Source: Neobacillus niacini
GTDB lineage: Bacteria > Bacillota > Bacilli > Bacillales > Cytobacillaceae
DNA: 64,000 nt
Assembly: GCF_023715785.1 (NCBI RefSeq)
Contig: NZ_JAMBOX010000009.1
Location: 62,001 to 126,000, forward strand
Direction of reading: 5' to 3'
Under the pieces are notes generated by a model that was given only the letters and a program-made list of their open reading frames with translations, was not told the DNA's origin and did not search any database. The position numbers and the translations under genes were made by a program. This document shows, piece by piece, positions 36,668 through 46,316 of the stretch; position 1 is the stretch's first letter; each line of letters begins with the position of its first letter.

Positions 36668-37042
36668 ATGATGTTTAGAGGGGTGAGAGGAGCGACAACG
36701 GTCAGCGTTAATTCGGAAGCAGAAATACTTGCCGCGACAGAAGAACTGTTGGCGAAAGTAATCGAGGCAAATCAAATTCAACCTGAATCCGTCGCATCCG
36801 TTTTAATCTCCACAACTGAAGATATCGATGCAGCTTTCCCGGCGAGGGCATTGCGAAAGTTTGCGGGGTGGACGTATGTTCCTGTTATGTGTATGCGCGA
36901 AATTCCGGTGCCGGGTTCGCTTAAAATGTGCGTCAGGATCATGATGCACGTCAATACCAGTGTATCCCAGGAGGAAATCAAACACATTTATTTAGGGAAT
37001 GCTGTCGTCTTACGGCCAGACCTGGGCGGCAATCCGGCATAA
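36668..37042 (+). CDS. aroH: Chorismate mutase AroH
   Basis: 124-residue monofunctional AroH-type chorismate mutase (trimer), chorismate to prephenate. The B. subtilis active-site residues occur at identical positions: R7, R63, C75, E78, R90 and Y108. AAGGGGGAA precedes the ATG ATG start. In B. subtilis trpEDCFBA follows; here only 48 bases separate it from hisC. Confidence 0.97.
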   Translation: MMFRGVRGATTVSVNSEAEILAATEELLAKVIEANQIQPESVASVLISTTEDIDAAFPARALRKFAGWTYVPVMCMREIPVPGSLKMCVRIMMHVNTSVSQEEIKHIYLGNAVVLRPDLGGNPA

Positions 37043-37090
37043 TGGCATAAATCTTTTCGAAAAAGACCAATAACCGAAGGGATGAGTAAA

Positions 37091-38179
37091 ATGAGATGGA
37101 AACAGCAATTATTGCAATTGACACCCTATCAACCGGGAAAGTCAATTGAATCGGTAAAAAGGCAATATAATCTTGAAAAGATCGTCAAACTTGCCTCAAA
37201 CGAAAACCCGTTTGGCTGTTCAAAAAACGCACAATTAGCACTTCAGGGGAATATTTCTAGCTTAGCTATTTATCCGGATGGCTACGCGACTATTTTAAGA
37301 GAGAAACTTGCCTCGTTTTTACAAGTCGATGGGGATGAATTGATTTTTGGAAACGGCTCAGATAATTTGATTCAGATGATTTCAAGGGCCCTGCTGCATC
37401 CGGAAGCTAGTACTGTTATGTCACGGAACACCTTTTCACAATATAAGCATAACGCAGTCATTGAAGGGGCTATAATCAAGGAAGTACCTGACGTGAACGG
37501 TGAGCATGATCTGCCAGCGATGCTTGAGGCAATTGATGAACAAACGAACGTCGTTTGGGTCTGCAGTCCCAACAATCCAACAGGTACATATATACCAGAG
37601 GGCAAATTAATATCATTCCTTGAAAAAGTTCCACCGCATGTTTTGGTTGTTTTGGATGAGGCTTACTTTGAATATGTAATAGCGGATGATTACTATGATT
37701 CCATTCAATTGACCCGCAAATATCCAAATTTAATTGTGTTAAGGACTTTTTCAAAAATTTATGGCCTTGCCGCACTAAGAGTTGGCTACGGGGTGGCCAA
37801 CCGGTCTATTATCAAAGCACTTGAACCCGCTAGAGAACCATTTAATGTGAATGCATTGGCTCAAATCGCAGCAACTGCAGCAATCGAGGATCAGGAATTT
37901 GTCGAACAATGCCGGAATAAAAACCGACAAGGAGTGGCGCAATTTTATGATTTTTGCGCTGTCCATAATTTAAGCTATTTTCCGACCCAAACAAATTTTA
38001 TTTTAATAGATTTTAAAGTGGATGCCGATCGGATGTTTCAATTTTTGCTGGAAAGAGGATTCATTGTCCGGTCTGGAAAAGCGCTCGGTTTCCCGACAGC
38101 AGTAAGAATTACGGTAGGTTCCGCTGAAGAAAACGAAGGTGTGCTGGCAGCGCTGAAAGAGTTCTTGGAACAAAACTAG
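37091..38179 (+). CDS. hisC: Histidinol-phosphate / aromatic amino acid aminotransferase
   Basis: 362-residue PLP enzyme of class II aminotransferases serving both histidine synthesis and the last step of Tyr/Phe synthesis, which fits its place between aroH and tyrA. Motifs: KLASNENPFGCS, SPNNPTGTY, DEAYFEY and the PLP-lysine block RTFSKIYGLAALRVGY. ATG 37091 with GAAGGG at 37077-37082 gives the family start MRWKQQLLQLTPYQPGK; ATG 37082 is inside that site. Confidence 0.96.
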   Translation: MRWKQQLLQLTPYQPGKSIESVKRQYNLEKIVKLASNENPFGCSKNAQLALQGNISSLAIYPDGYATILREKLASFLQVDGDELIFGNGSDNLIQMISRALLHPEASTVMSRNTFSQYKHNAVIEGAIIKEVPDVNGEHDLPAMLEAIDEQTNVVWVCSPNNPTGTYIPEGKLISFLEKVPPHVLVVLDEAYFEYVIADDYYDSIQLTRKYPNLIVLRTFSKIYGLAALRVGYGVANRSIIKALEPAREPFNVNALAQIAATAAIEDQEFVEQCRNKNRQGVAQFYDFCAVHNLSYFPTQTNFILIDFKVDADRMFQFLLERGFIVRSGKALGFPTAVRITVGSAEENEGVLAALKEFLEQN

Positions 38180-38190
38180 GAGGAGTTTCA

Positions 38191-39297
38191 TTGGAAGGCC
38201 GTGTATTTATTATCGGGTTAGGATTAATCGGAGGATCTTTGGCGCTTTGTATTAAGAAAGAACATCCCGCATCCGTGATTGTTGGCTTTGATATAAACAG
38301 GGAACAATCAAGACTGGCAAAAATGCTTGGTGTGATTGATGAAGCGGCAGAGAATATCCCGGTTGGTGCCAAAGATGCCGACTTGATTATTGTTTCGGCG
38401 CCTGTAAACGACACGAAATCGATCATTCGGGCCCTCTCTGGGCAGCCGTTAAAGCCAGGAGTCATTGTTACTGATACAGGCAGCACCAAAACAACAATTG
38501 TCGATACGGCCAGCAGCTTAAAAGAGCGGGGAATTACGTTTATTGGCGGCCATCCGATGGCCGGTTCCCATAAGACCGGCGTGTCGGCAGCAAGAGACAT
38601 CCTATTTGAAAATGCTTTTTATTTGTTGACACCTGAAGAACAGGTTGAAAGCACAAAAGTGGAGATATTGAAGGATTGGTTAAAAGGGACTAAGGCCAAA
38701 TTTTTGACGATTACAGCGGAAAATCATGATTATTTAACAGGGATTGTAAGCCACTTTCCCCATATCATTGCCGCTTCGATTGTCAGGCAAACTGAAAAAT
38801 TATCTGGGTCAGAGTCGTTGATCCCAAGGCTTGCTGCCGGCGGTTTCCGGGACATTACCCGAATTGCTTCGAGCAGCCCGCAGATGTGGAAGGATATCTT
38901 ATTGCATAACCGAAAAAATTTGATTTCCCTGCTGGACCAGTGGAGCGAAGAAATGCAAGGGGTTAAAGCGATGCTGGAAAGCGGCAACGCGGAAGACATT
39001 TATGAATATTTTCAGCAGGCTAAACAATTCCGTGATGAACTGCCCAGCAAGGAGAAGGGAGCCATTCCGGCTTTTTATGATTTGTATGTGGACATTCCTG
39101 ACGTTCCGGGGATTATTTCTGAAGTAACCGGATATTTGGCACAGGAAAACATCAGCATCGTAAACATTCGTATCCTGGAGACACGCGAAGACATAAATGG
39201 GGTCCTGGTCATCAGCTTTCAGACCGAACAGGACCGGCAGCGTGCCGAAAAATGCATCCTGACTTATACAAGCTATTCAACCTCCAACGGTTCCTGA
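38191..39297 (+). CDS. tyrA: Prephenate dehydrogenase
   Basis: 368-residue NAD-dependent enzyme for tyrosine synthesis. NAD motif GLGLIGGSLAL (about 6-16), GGHPMAGSHKTG (about 117-128), and a C-terminal ACT regulatory domain (about 297-365, DVPGIISEVTGYLAQENISI) that probably senses tyrosine. TTG 38191 after AGGAGGAG. Between hisC and aroE in the operon. Confidence 0.96.
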   Translation: MEGRVFIIGLGLIGGSLALCIKKEHPASVIVGFDINREQSRLAKMLGVIDEAAENIPVGAKDADLIIVSAPVNDTKSIIRALSGQPLKPGVIVTDTGSTKTTIVDTASSLKERGITFIGGHPMAGSHKTGVSAARDILFENAFYLLTPEEQVESTKVEILKDWLKGTKAKFLTITAENHDYLTGIVSHFPHIIAASIVRQTEKLSGSESLIPRLAAGGFRDITRIASSSPQMWKDILLHNRKNLISLLDQWSEEMQGVKAMLESGNAEDIYEYFQQAKQFRDELPSKEKGAIPAFYDLYVDIPDVPGIISEVTGYLAQENISIVNIRILETREDINGVLVISFQTEQDRQRAEKCILTYTSYSTSNGS

Positions 39298-39324
39298 CAG
39301 ATTTAAATAATAAAAGGTGATAAA

Positions 39325-40614
39325 ATGGCATCATTAAATTTAAAAACAAATATCAACAGTTTACATGGCGAACTCACAATTCCGGGGGATAAATCGATAT
39401 CGCATCGCTCTGTTATGTTTGGCTCGATTGCCCATGGCATTACGAGAGTAACTAACTTCCTGCCTGGTGACGATTGTTTAAGTACCATTGCCTGTTTTCG
39501 CAAGCTCGGCGTAACTATAGATGAAGAAGATGGCCAGCTTATTATCTATGGAAAAGGGTTCGAAGGGCTGACTGAGCCCAATGAAGTTTTAGATGTCGGC
39601 AATTCCGGAACCACAATCCGGCTGTTAATGGGAATTTTGGCTGGCCGGCCATTCTTTTCAATACTTGCCGGTGACGAGTCGATTGCCAAAAGACCGATGA
39701 CACGGGTTACTGGTCCGTTAACCGAAATGGGTGCCGCCATAGATGGTCGAAAAAATGGTGCCTTTACACCAATCTCCATTCGCGGCGGCAAGCTGAATTC
39801 ATTTCATTATGAACTTCCGGTCGCCAGTGCCCAGGTTAAGTCGGCATTGATCCTTGCAGGTCTACAAGCCAAAGGGGATACGACTATCGTAGAGCCTGCT
39901 GACACACGAGATCATACAGAACGAATGATACGCCAATTTGGCGGTGAAATTCATAAGGATGGTCATGTTATTTCCGTTACAGGCGGACAAAGGCTTACCG
40001 CGGCAGACGTTCACGTTCCCGGGGATATATCCTCCGCGGCATTTTTCCTAGTTGCTGGTGCCATTCTGCCAAATAGTAAAATTGTCCTTAAGAATGTTGG
40101 ATTGAACCCAACCAGGACTGGCATTATCGAGGTCTTAACGAATATGGGTGCAAACCTAGAGATTAGCGTAAATGACAAAAACGCCTTTGAACCATCAGGA
40201 GACCTTGTCATTAAAACAACTAATCTTAAGGGCACTGTCATCGAAGGCGGATTAATTCCGAAATTAATCGATGAAATTCCAATCATCGCGTTAATGGCAA
40301 CACAGGCTGAGGGTACCACGATCATAAAAAATGCGGAAGAATTAAAAGTAAAAGAAACAAACCGGATAGACACGGTTGTCAATGAACTGAAAAAATTGGG
40401 CGCCTCCATTGAGGCCACCGAAGACGGCATGATTATTCACGGGAAGGCCAAGCTGCATGGCGGGACGGTCTCAAGTCACGGTGACCACCGGATTGGCATG
40501 ATGCTGGCAATAGCCGCCCTGCTTTGTGATGGCGAGGTAATTCTCGAAAATCCAGAATCAATCGCTGTTTCCTATCCCAACTTTTTCAGCCATTTAAATA
40601 GTCTTATGTCGTAA
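39325..40614 (+). CDS. aroE: 3-phosphoshikimate 1-carboxyvinyltransferase (EPSP synthase)
   Basis: 429-residue enzyme (aroE in B. subtilis, aroA in E. coli naming) making EPSP from shikimate 3-phosphate and phosphoenolpyruvate. [13 protein letters not shown] (about 18-30), the phosphoenolpyruvate loop [12 protein letters not shown] (about 92-103), [12 protein letters not shown] and the end [11 protein letters not shown] are present. Last gene of the aromatic operon, with terminator. The Ala in the LAGRPF region marks a class II-like pattern that I cannot test further here. Confidence 0.96.
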   Translation: MASLNLKTNINSLHGELTIPGDKSISHRSVMFGSIAHGITRVTNFLPGDDCLSTIACFRKLGVTIDEEDGQLIIYGKGFEGLTEPNEVLDVGNSGTTIRLLMGILAGRPFFSILAGDESIAKRPMTRVTGPLTEMGAAIDGRKNGAFTPISIRGGKLNSFHYELPVASAQVKSALILAGLQAKGDTTIVEPADTRDHTERMIRQFGGEIHKDGHVISVTGGQRLTAADVHVPGDISSAAFFLVAGAILPNSKIVLKNVGLNPTRTGIIEVLTNMGANLEISVNDKNAFEPSGDLVIKTTNLKGTVIEGGLIPKLIDEIPIIALMATQAEGTTIIKNAEELKVKETNRIDTVVNELKKLGASIEATEDGMIIHGKAKLHGGTVSSHGDHRIGMMLAIAALLCDGEVILENPESIAVSYPNFFSHLNSLMS

Positions 40615-40644
40615 AAGCTGCCGTTACAGGCAGCTTTATTTTTT
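40614..40644 (+). terminator. Terminator of the aroF-aroE operon
   Basis: Stem AAAGCTGCC/GGCAGCTTT (40614-40622 and 40629-40637) then ATTTTTT. Confidence 0.88.
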
Positions 40645-40720
40645 AGTTATCAATGATAAGTCATAGTTTTTTGAAAAACTGCATAGCTTGTCTTAAGAAG
40701 AATAAGAAAAGGGTGGTTGG

Positions 40721-41620
40721 GTGGCATATATTATCGAGAATGCCAATATCCTTAAAAATAAAGGGCTGACAACCAGTTCGTTATTAATTCATGGTGACCG
40801 TATCGCTGGAATCAGAAGCAGGTTTAATCGCTATCGCCTAATAAAAATGAATTTGGAACCCTTTATTATGAATCCGTCTTATGTGATGCTCAATTCTGTA
40901 ATCCCCGCGAATGGCTCCTTTCAGGAAATGAAAAAAAGTATGATTGAACAAGTATTAATAAAGGGGTGCACCACCCTGATTACGTATGCAGCCGTTTCTT
41001 TTGAGGAAGAGTTGGAAGGGAAAATATCTGAGATGGCCACGGCCCTGATGAGCAGCCCGATTGATTTTATCATCGGGATAAAAATTCCGACTCGGCTGAT
41101 TACCCCCAGTTTTATCAGAAAATGCAAAAAGGAAAAAATTCCGGCTATATTCTTGGAACTATCAAGCCAAGAAGAACTGACAAAAGTACCATGGGGCTGG
41201 ATCAGGGAAGCGTTATTTCCGTATAATTGTCCGCTCATTCCTATTATTTCCTCTGATAAAAAGAAGGAAGCGAAGACCCTTTTGTCGAAATGGAAAGATA
41301 TTACGATGAGAGAAAAAATTCCGGCCATTTATGAAGAAGTTGCCGAAAATCAGCCTTTGTCCGTACCTGTATTAAATAAAATTGGCGTTTATCCCAAAAA
41401 AGCAAGTCTGATGATTGGCTCGGAATTAAGTTACAATTTGTATCGTAAATCAAGAGAAATCATGAATGTTGATGAACTCGAGTTATTTCATTATCATGGT
41501 GATAGACTTGTTTTAACAATACACAAAGGAAAAATAGTTCGTTCCGGAGCAGAGGTTTTATTTAAGCCTGGATTTGGTGAACATGTAAAGGTGCTAACCC
41601 CATCCTATTTTTCTTTGTAA
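40721..41620 (+). CDS. Amidohydrolase-like protein lacking metal-binding motifs, unknown function
   Basis: 299-residue protein. The N-terminus (IIENANILKNKGLTTSSLLI, then HGDRIAGIRS) and the C-terminus (DRLVLTIHKGKIVRSG) look like the small beta-sandwich halves of amidohydrolases such as N-acetylglucosamine-6-phosphate deacetylase or dihydroorotase. The barrel between them has no HxH motif and no clear later His/Asp metal ligands, so a hydrolase function is unlikely. Start GTG 40721 with AAAAGGGTGG upstream. It lies alone between aroE and ypiA, a place where B. subtilis has no such gene. Function unknown; the fold is an inference from end motifs. Confidence 0.7.
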   Translation: MAYIIENANILKNKGLTTSSLLIHGDRIAGIRSRFNRYRLIKMNLEPFIMNPSYVMLNSVIPANGSFQEMKKSMIEQVLIKGCTTLITYAAVSFEEELEGKISEMATALMSSPIDFIIGIKIPTRLITPSFIRKCKKEKIPAIFLELSSQEELTKVPWGWIREALFPYNCPLIPIISSDKKKEAKTLLSKWKDITMREKIPAIYEEVAENQPLSVPVLNKIGVYPKKASLMIGSELSYNLYRKSREIMNVDELELFHYHGDRLVLTIHKGKIVRSGAEVLFKPGFGEHVKVLTPSYFSL

Positions 41621-41645
41621 TTTAATGAATTCGAGGTAACGGTCA

Positions 41646-42920
41646 ATGGACAAAATCGAAAGAATTATGGCACTGTTGGAAAACGGCCAACATAAAGAGG
41701 CCATAGCTGAATATATTGTTGTATTAAAAAACGGCATGCCTGAAGAGAAATTCCTGTTGGGAGAAGGATTGTTCCAGTATGGATTCCTTGACGAAGCCAA
41801 GGCTCTGGTTGAAAATTTGCTGGCTATATATCCTGAGGAAGGTGAACTGCTTGTCCTGTTGGCGGAGATTTTAATGGAGGCGAGCGAAGAAGAGAAGGCA
41901 ATCCTTGTCCTCGAACGAATTTCCGAGCAAGATACCCATTATGGCCAGGCATTATTGCTGCTAGCCGACCTTTATCAAATGCAGGGGCTTTATGAAGTAT
42001 GTGAAAGCAAACTGTTGAGGGCAAAGGAACTATTACCCCATGAAATCATTATTGATTTTGCGTTAGGTGAGCTTTACAGTGAACGAGGGGAAATAAGAAA
42101 GGCAATGGAAGCGTATGAAAAGGTATTGGAAGAAACGAATGAAATGGCCGGGATTAACATTCATGGGCGGCTTGCAGAACTGTTAAGCTCCTCAGGTGCT
42201 TTTGAAGAATCACTGGTTTATTATGACAAGGCACTTGAGGAAAAACTCGAGATTAATATTCTTTTTGGCTATGCCTTTACTGCACTTCAAGCAGGGTATA
42301 ATCGTACAGCCATTGAAAAATTTACTGAATTGAAAGAGCTGGACCCTGAATACCACTCGTTATATTTGTATCTTGCTCAGGCCTATGAACGGGAAGAAGA
42401 ATTGGAAAGCAGTTTACAGTCTGTTCAAGAAGGATTGAAACAGGATGAGTTTAATAAAGATTTATTTTACTATGGTGGAAAAATAGCAATGAAACTGGGG
42501 AAAATAACCGAGGCAGAGCAGTATTTACGTGAGTCTCTCGTTTTGGATCCGGGATTTGCCGAAGCAGCCCACGTTCTAAATCAGCTGTTCCTTCAGCAGG
42601 AACGTTATGAGGATGTATTGGAATTAATCTCTGAACTGGATGTTATCGAAGATGAAGAGCCGCAGTTTTTATGGGATGCAGCGGTCAGCTGCCACAAGTT
42701 GGAGGAATATTCACTCGCATTGGACAAATACGAAAGTGCATATACTTTTTTTAATAATAACGAAGACTTTTTGAACGATTATGGATATTTTTTAATTGAG
42801 GAAGGAAAAAAGGGCCGCGCTGCCGAAATTTTTAAACAGCTGCTAAATTTTGACCCAACCAATGACGAATATTTGGATGTGCTTGAACGTTTAACCGATT
42901 TGGATGTAAATGATAAATAA
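41646..42920 (+). CDS. ypiA: Tetratricopeptide repeat protein YpiA
   Basis: 424-residue cytoplasmic protein made of about ten TPR units of 34 residues (for example [26 protein letters not shown], parts at residues 80-105, and [22 protein letters not shown] near 285). Very acidic. TPR proteins are docking platforms. In Listeria and Bacillus YpiA-type and YpiB-type (ReoY) proteins are neighbours and take part in ClpCP-dependent control of MurA; for this gene that is inference from context. ypiB follows by 38 bases. Confidence 0.9.
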   Translation: MDKIERIMALLENGQHKEAIAEYIVVLKNGMPEEKFLLGEGLFQYGFLDEAKALVENLLAIYPEEGELLVLLAEILMEASEEEKAILVLERISEQDTHYGQALLLLADLYQMQGLYEVCESKLLRAKELLPHEIIIDFALGELYSERGEIRKAMEAYEKVLEETNEMAGINIHGRLAELLSSSGAFEESLVYYDKALEEKLEINILFGYAFTALQAGYNRTAIEKFTELKELDPEYHSLYLYLAQAYEREEELESSLQSVQEGLKQDEFNKDLFYYGGKIAMKLGKITEAEQYLRESLVLDPGFAEAAHVLNQLFLQQERYEDVLELISELDVIEDEEPQFLWDAAVSCHKLEEYSLALDKYESAYTFFNNNEDFLNDYGYFLIEEGKKGRAAEIFKQLLNFDPTNDEYLDVLERLTDLDVNDK

Positions 42921-42958
42921 AGCTTAAAAAGCTGAATTTGCAGAGGAGGGAAACTTTT

Positions 42959-43525
42959 ATGGCAACCCCTGTTTCTGTCAACGAGAAGAAGGATTTTATT
43001 CGCTGGTTTTTAAATCATTATCAATTAAAAAGAAGAGAATGTGTGTGGATTCTCAATTACCTGATGAGTCATGACCAATTGATGGAAAAGGTTCACTTTG
43101 TTGAACAGGCACAATATTGCCCGCGCGGCTTGATTATGTCAACCCATTGTGTCGATAAAGTCCCGTTCCGCTTCTATAAGGAAAATGTCATGACGACCGA
43201 CGCTGAGAAATCCTTTCACGATATCCGCTTAAATCGAGATGAAGACATCTATATCCAATTAAACTTCCATGCCTCCAATCAGGCGCACCAATATGCTGCT
43301 GTTCTGGAGGAGAATCCTTATGTTCCAAAACATCTTCAAATTAACGAAAAGGATGGAATCATTGCCGAGCAATTTCTTCAAGGCAGCATCGATCGTTTTC
43401 AACGCGATAAACTGTTAAAAATGATTGATGAGGCGTTGGATAAACAAGACCGGCAGGCATTCCAAATGTTAACGGAGAAATTGAATAGCCTGACAAAGGC
43501 TGAAAAAAAAGGAAGTTTGCGCTGA
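42959..43525 (+). CDS. ypiB: YpiB / ReoY family protein
   Basis: 188-residue cytoplasmic protein of the UPF0302 family. In Listeria the orthologue ReoY, together with ReoM, targets MurA for ClpCP degradation and so limits peptidoglycan synthesis. Conserved pieces: [34 protein letters not shown] and [23 protein letters not shown] 42959 follows GAGGAGGGAAA; a frame opening at 42938 overlaps the site. Terminator overlaps the gene end. Confidence 0.9.
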   Translation: MATPVSVNEKKDFIRWFLNHYQLKRRECVWILNYLMSHDQLMEKVHFVEQAQYCPRGLIMSTHCVDKVPFRFYKENVMTTDAEKSFHDIRLNRDEDIYIQLNFHASNQAHQYAAVLEENPYVPKHLQINEKDGIIAEQFLQGSIDRFQRDKLLKMIDEALDKQDRQAFQMLTEKLNSLTKAEKKGSLR

Positions 43526-43540
43526 GCAAACTTCTTTTTA
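43509..43540 (+). terminator. Terminator of ypiA-ypiB
   Basis: Perfect stem GAAGTTTGC/GCAAACTTC (43512-43520 and 43526-43534), T-run to 43539; the stop codon is in the loop. Confidence 0.88.
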
Positions 43541-43629
43541 CGTTAGTTTTAAAGAGCACTTTTTCTTTTTAGTTTTTGGAGATAATGATATTATAGTAGG
43601 GAGTGATATATAAAGGATAGGTGCAAAAT

Positions 43630-44106
43630 ATGAAATGGATACCACGAGAGATTGAAACATACCTTTCCGCCAAGGAATATGTCGATACGGCTGTTGTACC
43701 CTTATATTTAGTTGACATAGGCGGACAAATGAAAGAATCAGCGGAAGCGGCAGAATTTATAACCTTGCTGACAAATTATCTGGAACGGCAATTTACCGGA
43801 AGACTTCTACTATTCCCGCCATTTACATACTTAACTAAAGATGCTAGCGAAGTCGTCTCACAAAAACTGCAAGCATGGGAAAACGAGATTGCGGGTGCAG
43901 GATTTAAACATATCTTTTATATTACCTGTGATTTGGAGTGGCGAAACCATGAGGAGGAACTGAATGGCACCGTCATTTGGCTTCCATCTATGCCGTTCGA
44001 AGGAATGAATGATTCCCAAAAAGTGACTGTCATTGATCGCCAGGTAAAGCAGCTGCTAAGTCTCTTTACGAAAAAATGGCATGAAAATTCATTAAACAAT
44101 TCATAA
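43630..44106 (+). CDS. ypiF: YpiF family protein (DUF2487)
   Basis: 158-residue cytoplasmic protein of unknown function that precedes qcrA in Bacillus genomes. Begins MKWIPREIETYLSAKEYVDT, contains VPLYLVDIGGQ and WLPSMPFEGM. ATG 43630 is chosen with AGGTG/AAAGGAT upstream; GTG 43621 in frame is possible. No motifs of known enzymes. Confidence 0.85.
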   Translation: MKWIPREIETYLSAKEYVDTAVVPLYLVDIGGQMKESAEAAEFITLLTNYLERQFTGRLLLFPPFTYLTKDASEVVSQKLQAWENEIAGAGFKHIFYITCDLEWRNHEEELNGTVIWLPSMPFEGMNDSQKVTVIDRQVKQLLSLFTKKWHENSLNNS

Positions 44107-44132
44107 TACTTATTTTTAAAATAGTATTGATA

Positions 44133-44161
44133 TTGACCTTGCTGGAAGATTGATATATCAT
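44133..44161 (+). promoter_or_regulatory. Promoter of qcrABC
   Basis: TTGACC (44133-44138) and TATCAT (44156-44161), spacing 17. Confidence 0.6.
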
Positions 44162-44235
44162 TGTTATGTCCTAGTTTTATATGTGTATATTTATGTCCGC
44201 TGGACTTAAATTTGTGAACAGAGGGGGGGATAAGC

Positions 44236-44739
44236 ATGAGCAAAGAGCGCGTTTCAAGACGTCAATTCTTAAGCTACACATTAACAGGCGTTGGCGGTTT
44301 CATGGCTGCAGGAATGTTAATGCCAATGGTTAGATTTGCTGTTGATCCTGTTTTAAGAGCTGAGGAAGGCGGAGATTTCATCGCAACAAGCCAAAAGGTA
44401 GCAGACCTTACTGACAAACCAGTACGGGTGGACTTTACCTTTAAGCAAAAGGATGCCTGGTATGAGTCCGAGGTTACTAATACTGCCTGGGTTTATAAGG
44501 AAGGGGATAAGATTGTAGCCCTGTCTCCTGTTTGTAAGCATCTGGGCTGTACGGTTAACTGGGGTGGCGATAAAGAGCATCCCGACCAATTCTTCTGCCC
44601 GTGTCACTATGGCCGGTATACAAAGGATGGAACAAACGTTAAAGGCACACCGCCTTTAGCACCACTTGATGTATATCCATACAAAGAAAAAGACGGTTTC
44701 CTTTATTTAGGTAAAGCTAAACCACGGAAGGAGGCGTAA
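44236..44739 (+). CDS. qcrA: Menaquinol:cytochrome c reductase Rieske iron-sulfur subunit
   Basis: 167-residue Rieske protein of the Bacillus bc complex. Twin-arginine-like N-terminus (SRRQFLSY) and membrane segment about 13-33; [2Fe-2S] ligands C100, H102, C121 and H124, with the disulfide pair C105/C123 (CKHLGC and CPCHYG). AGGGGGG precedes ATG 44236. qcrB follows by 3 bases. Confidence 0.97.
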   Translation: MSKERVSRRQFLSYTLTGVGGFMAAGMLMPMVRFAVDPVLRAEEGGDFIATSQKVADLTDKPVRVDFTFKQKDAWYESEVTNTAWVYKEGDKIVALSPVCKHLGCTVNWGGDKEHPDQFFCPCHYGRYTKDGTNVKGTPPLAPLDVYPYKEKDGFLYLGKAKPRKEA

Positions 44740-44742
44740 TCA

Positions 44743-45417
44743 TTGTTAAACAAAATTTACGATTGGGTAGATGAACGTTTAGATATTACGCCTATGTGGC
44801 GCGATATCGCAGACCATGAGGTGCCTGAGCATGTTAACCCGGCGCATCATTTTTCGGCGTTTGTATACTGCTTTGGCGGTCTGACTTTCTTCATTACAGT
44901 TATTCAAATTCTTTCTGGTATGTTTTTGACCATGTATTATGTGCCGGATATCAAAAATGCATGGGAATCAGTATTTTATCTGCAAAACCAGGTTGCTTTC
45001 GGACAAATTGTCCGCGGTATGCACCACTGGGGGGCAAGTCTAGTTATTGTAATGATGTTTTTACATACACTACGCGTCTTTTTCCAAGGTGCTTATAAAA
45101 AACCTCGTGAACTAAACTGGATTGTCGGAGTACTCATCTTCTTCGTCATGCTGGGATTAGGGTTGACAGGTTACCTGCTGCCATGGGATATGAAAGCGCT
45201 ATTTGCAACAAAAGTTACACTGCAAATTGTAGAATCAGTTCCTTTTGCGGGTCCTTACCTTAAAACATTAATGGCAGGTCACGAACACATAGTTGGCGCG
45301 CAAACTTTATCACGTTTCTTTGCAATCCACGTATTCTTCTTGCCTGCGGTATTATTTGGATTAATGGCTGCACACTTTGTGATGATTCGCAGACAGGGTA
45401 TTTCAGGACCACTATGA
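44743..45417 (+). CDS. qcrB: Menaquinol:cytochrome c reductase cytochrome b subunit
   Basis: 224-residue cytochrome b6-type subunit with four membrane helices and the haem-ligating His pairs (RGMHHWGASLV and the later HVFFLPAVLFG region). C43 in AFVYCFGGLTF is the Cys that covalently binds the extra haem c in the Bacillus complex. TTG 44743 follows GGAAGGAGG. Second gene of qcrABC. Confidence 0.97.
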   Translation: MLNKIYDWVDERLDITPMWRDIADHEVPEHVNPAHHFSAFVYCFGGLTFFITVIQILSGMFLTMYYVPDIKNAWESVFYLQNQVAFGQIVRGMHHWGASLVIVMMFLHTLRVFFQGAYKKPRELNWIVGVLIFFVMLGLGLTGYLLPWDMKALFATKVTLQIVESVPFAGPYLKTLMAGHEHIVGAQTLSRFFAIHVFFLPAVLFGLMAAHFVMIRRQGISGPL

Positions 45418-45482
45418 TCTAATGATTAGTTGGAATTGTACGATTTTTCTCATTACTGCGGAAAAAGGAGGGGGATTGCTCG

Positions 45483-46256
45483 ATGCATCGCGGTAAAGGT
45501 ATGAAGTTTGTAGGCGACTCGCGTGTTGTGGCGCCTGAATTGCGCAAAAAAATGCTTCCGAAGGATTACTCGGAATACCCTGGTAAAACAGAGGCGTTCT
45601 GGCCTAACTTCCTATTAAAAGAATGGATGGTAGGTGCGGTTTTCCTTGTTGGTTACTTGTGTTTGACAATTGCACATCCGAGCCCGCTTGAAAGAATTGC
45701 GGACCCGACCGATACGGGATACATTCCGTTACCAGACTGGTATTTCTTATTCTTATATCAATTGCTTAAATATACTTATGCTTCTGGTCCATATACAGTG
45801 GTAGGTGCAATGGTTATTCCAGGTCTTGCATTTGGTGCCCTGCTGTTGGCGCCATTTCTTGACCGGGGACCTGAACGCCGCCCAAGCAAACGTCCATTGG
45901 CTACCGGATTTATGCTATTAGCGATTGCCGCTATCACATTTTTAACCTGGCAATCTGTTGCAACTCACGACTGGGAGGCAGCGGAGCGACAGGGGCAAAT
46001 CGTTGAAAAAGTGGAAGTCGATAAAAGTGCAGAAGGCTACAAGATTGCCAGTGAAAATACATGTCTCACATGTCATGGCGACAGCTTCCAAGGCGGTTCT
46101 GCAGGACCTAACTTAACAAATGTTGAGTTAAAACCTGAGGAAATTGCCAAAATCGCTAAAGAAGGTAAAGGCAAAATGCCAGCAGGTGTCTTTAAAGGTG
46201 ATGACGAACAGCTGAAAAAGCTTTCTGAATTCATTGCAGGCCTTAGCAAAAAATAA
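45483..46256 (+). CDS. qcrC: Menaquinol:cytochrome c reductase subunit IV/cytochrome c fusion
   Basis: 257-residue fusion typical of Bacillus: an N-terminal part like subunit IV of b6f (membrane segments about 48-66, 84-100, 105-125, 140-158; quinol-site motif PDWY at 84-87) joined to a C-terminal cytochrome c domain with C194-x-x-C197-H198 haem attachment. A Met for the sixth ligand is likely in GKMPAG. ATG 45483 follows GGAGGGGG. Confidence 0.97.
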   Translation: MHRGKGMKFVGDSRVVAPELRKKMLPKDYSEYPGKTEAFWPNFLLKEWMVGAVFLVGYLCLTIAHPSPLERIADPTDTGYIPLPDWYFLFLYQLLKYTYASGPYTVVGAMVIPGLAFGALLLAPFLDRGPERRPSKRPLATGFMLLAIAAITFLTWQSVATHDWEAAERQGQIVEKVEVDKSAEGYKIASENTCLTCHGDSFQGGSAGPNLTNVELKPEEIAKIAKEGKGKMPAGVFKGDDEQLKKLSEFIAGLSKK

Positions 46257-46263
46257 TGACGAT

Positions 46264-46295
46264 AAAAAGCTGACGGGTACTCGTCAGCTTTTTTG
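46264..46295 (+). terminator. Terminator of qcrABC
   Basis: Stem AAAAGCTGACG/CGTCAGCTTTT (46265-46275 and 46282-46292), T-run. Confidence 0.88.
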
Positions 46296-46316
46296 GTTAA
46301 AGGAAGGAGTGTTTAT

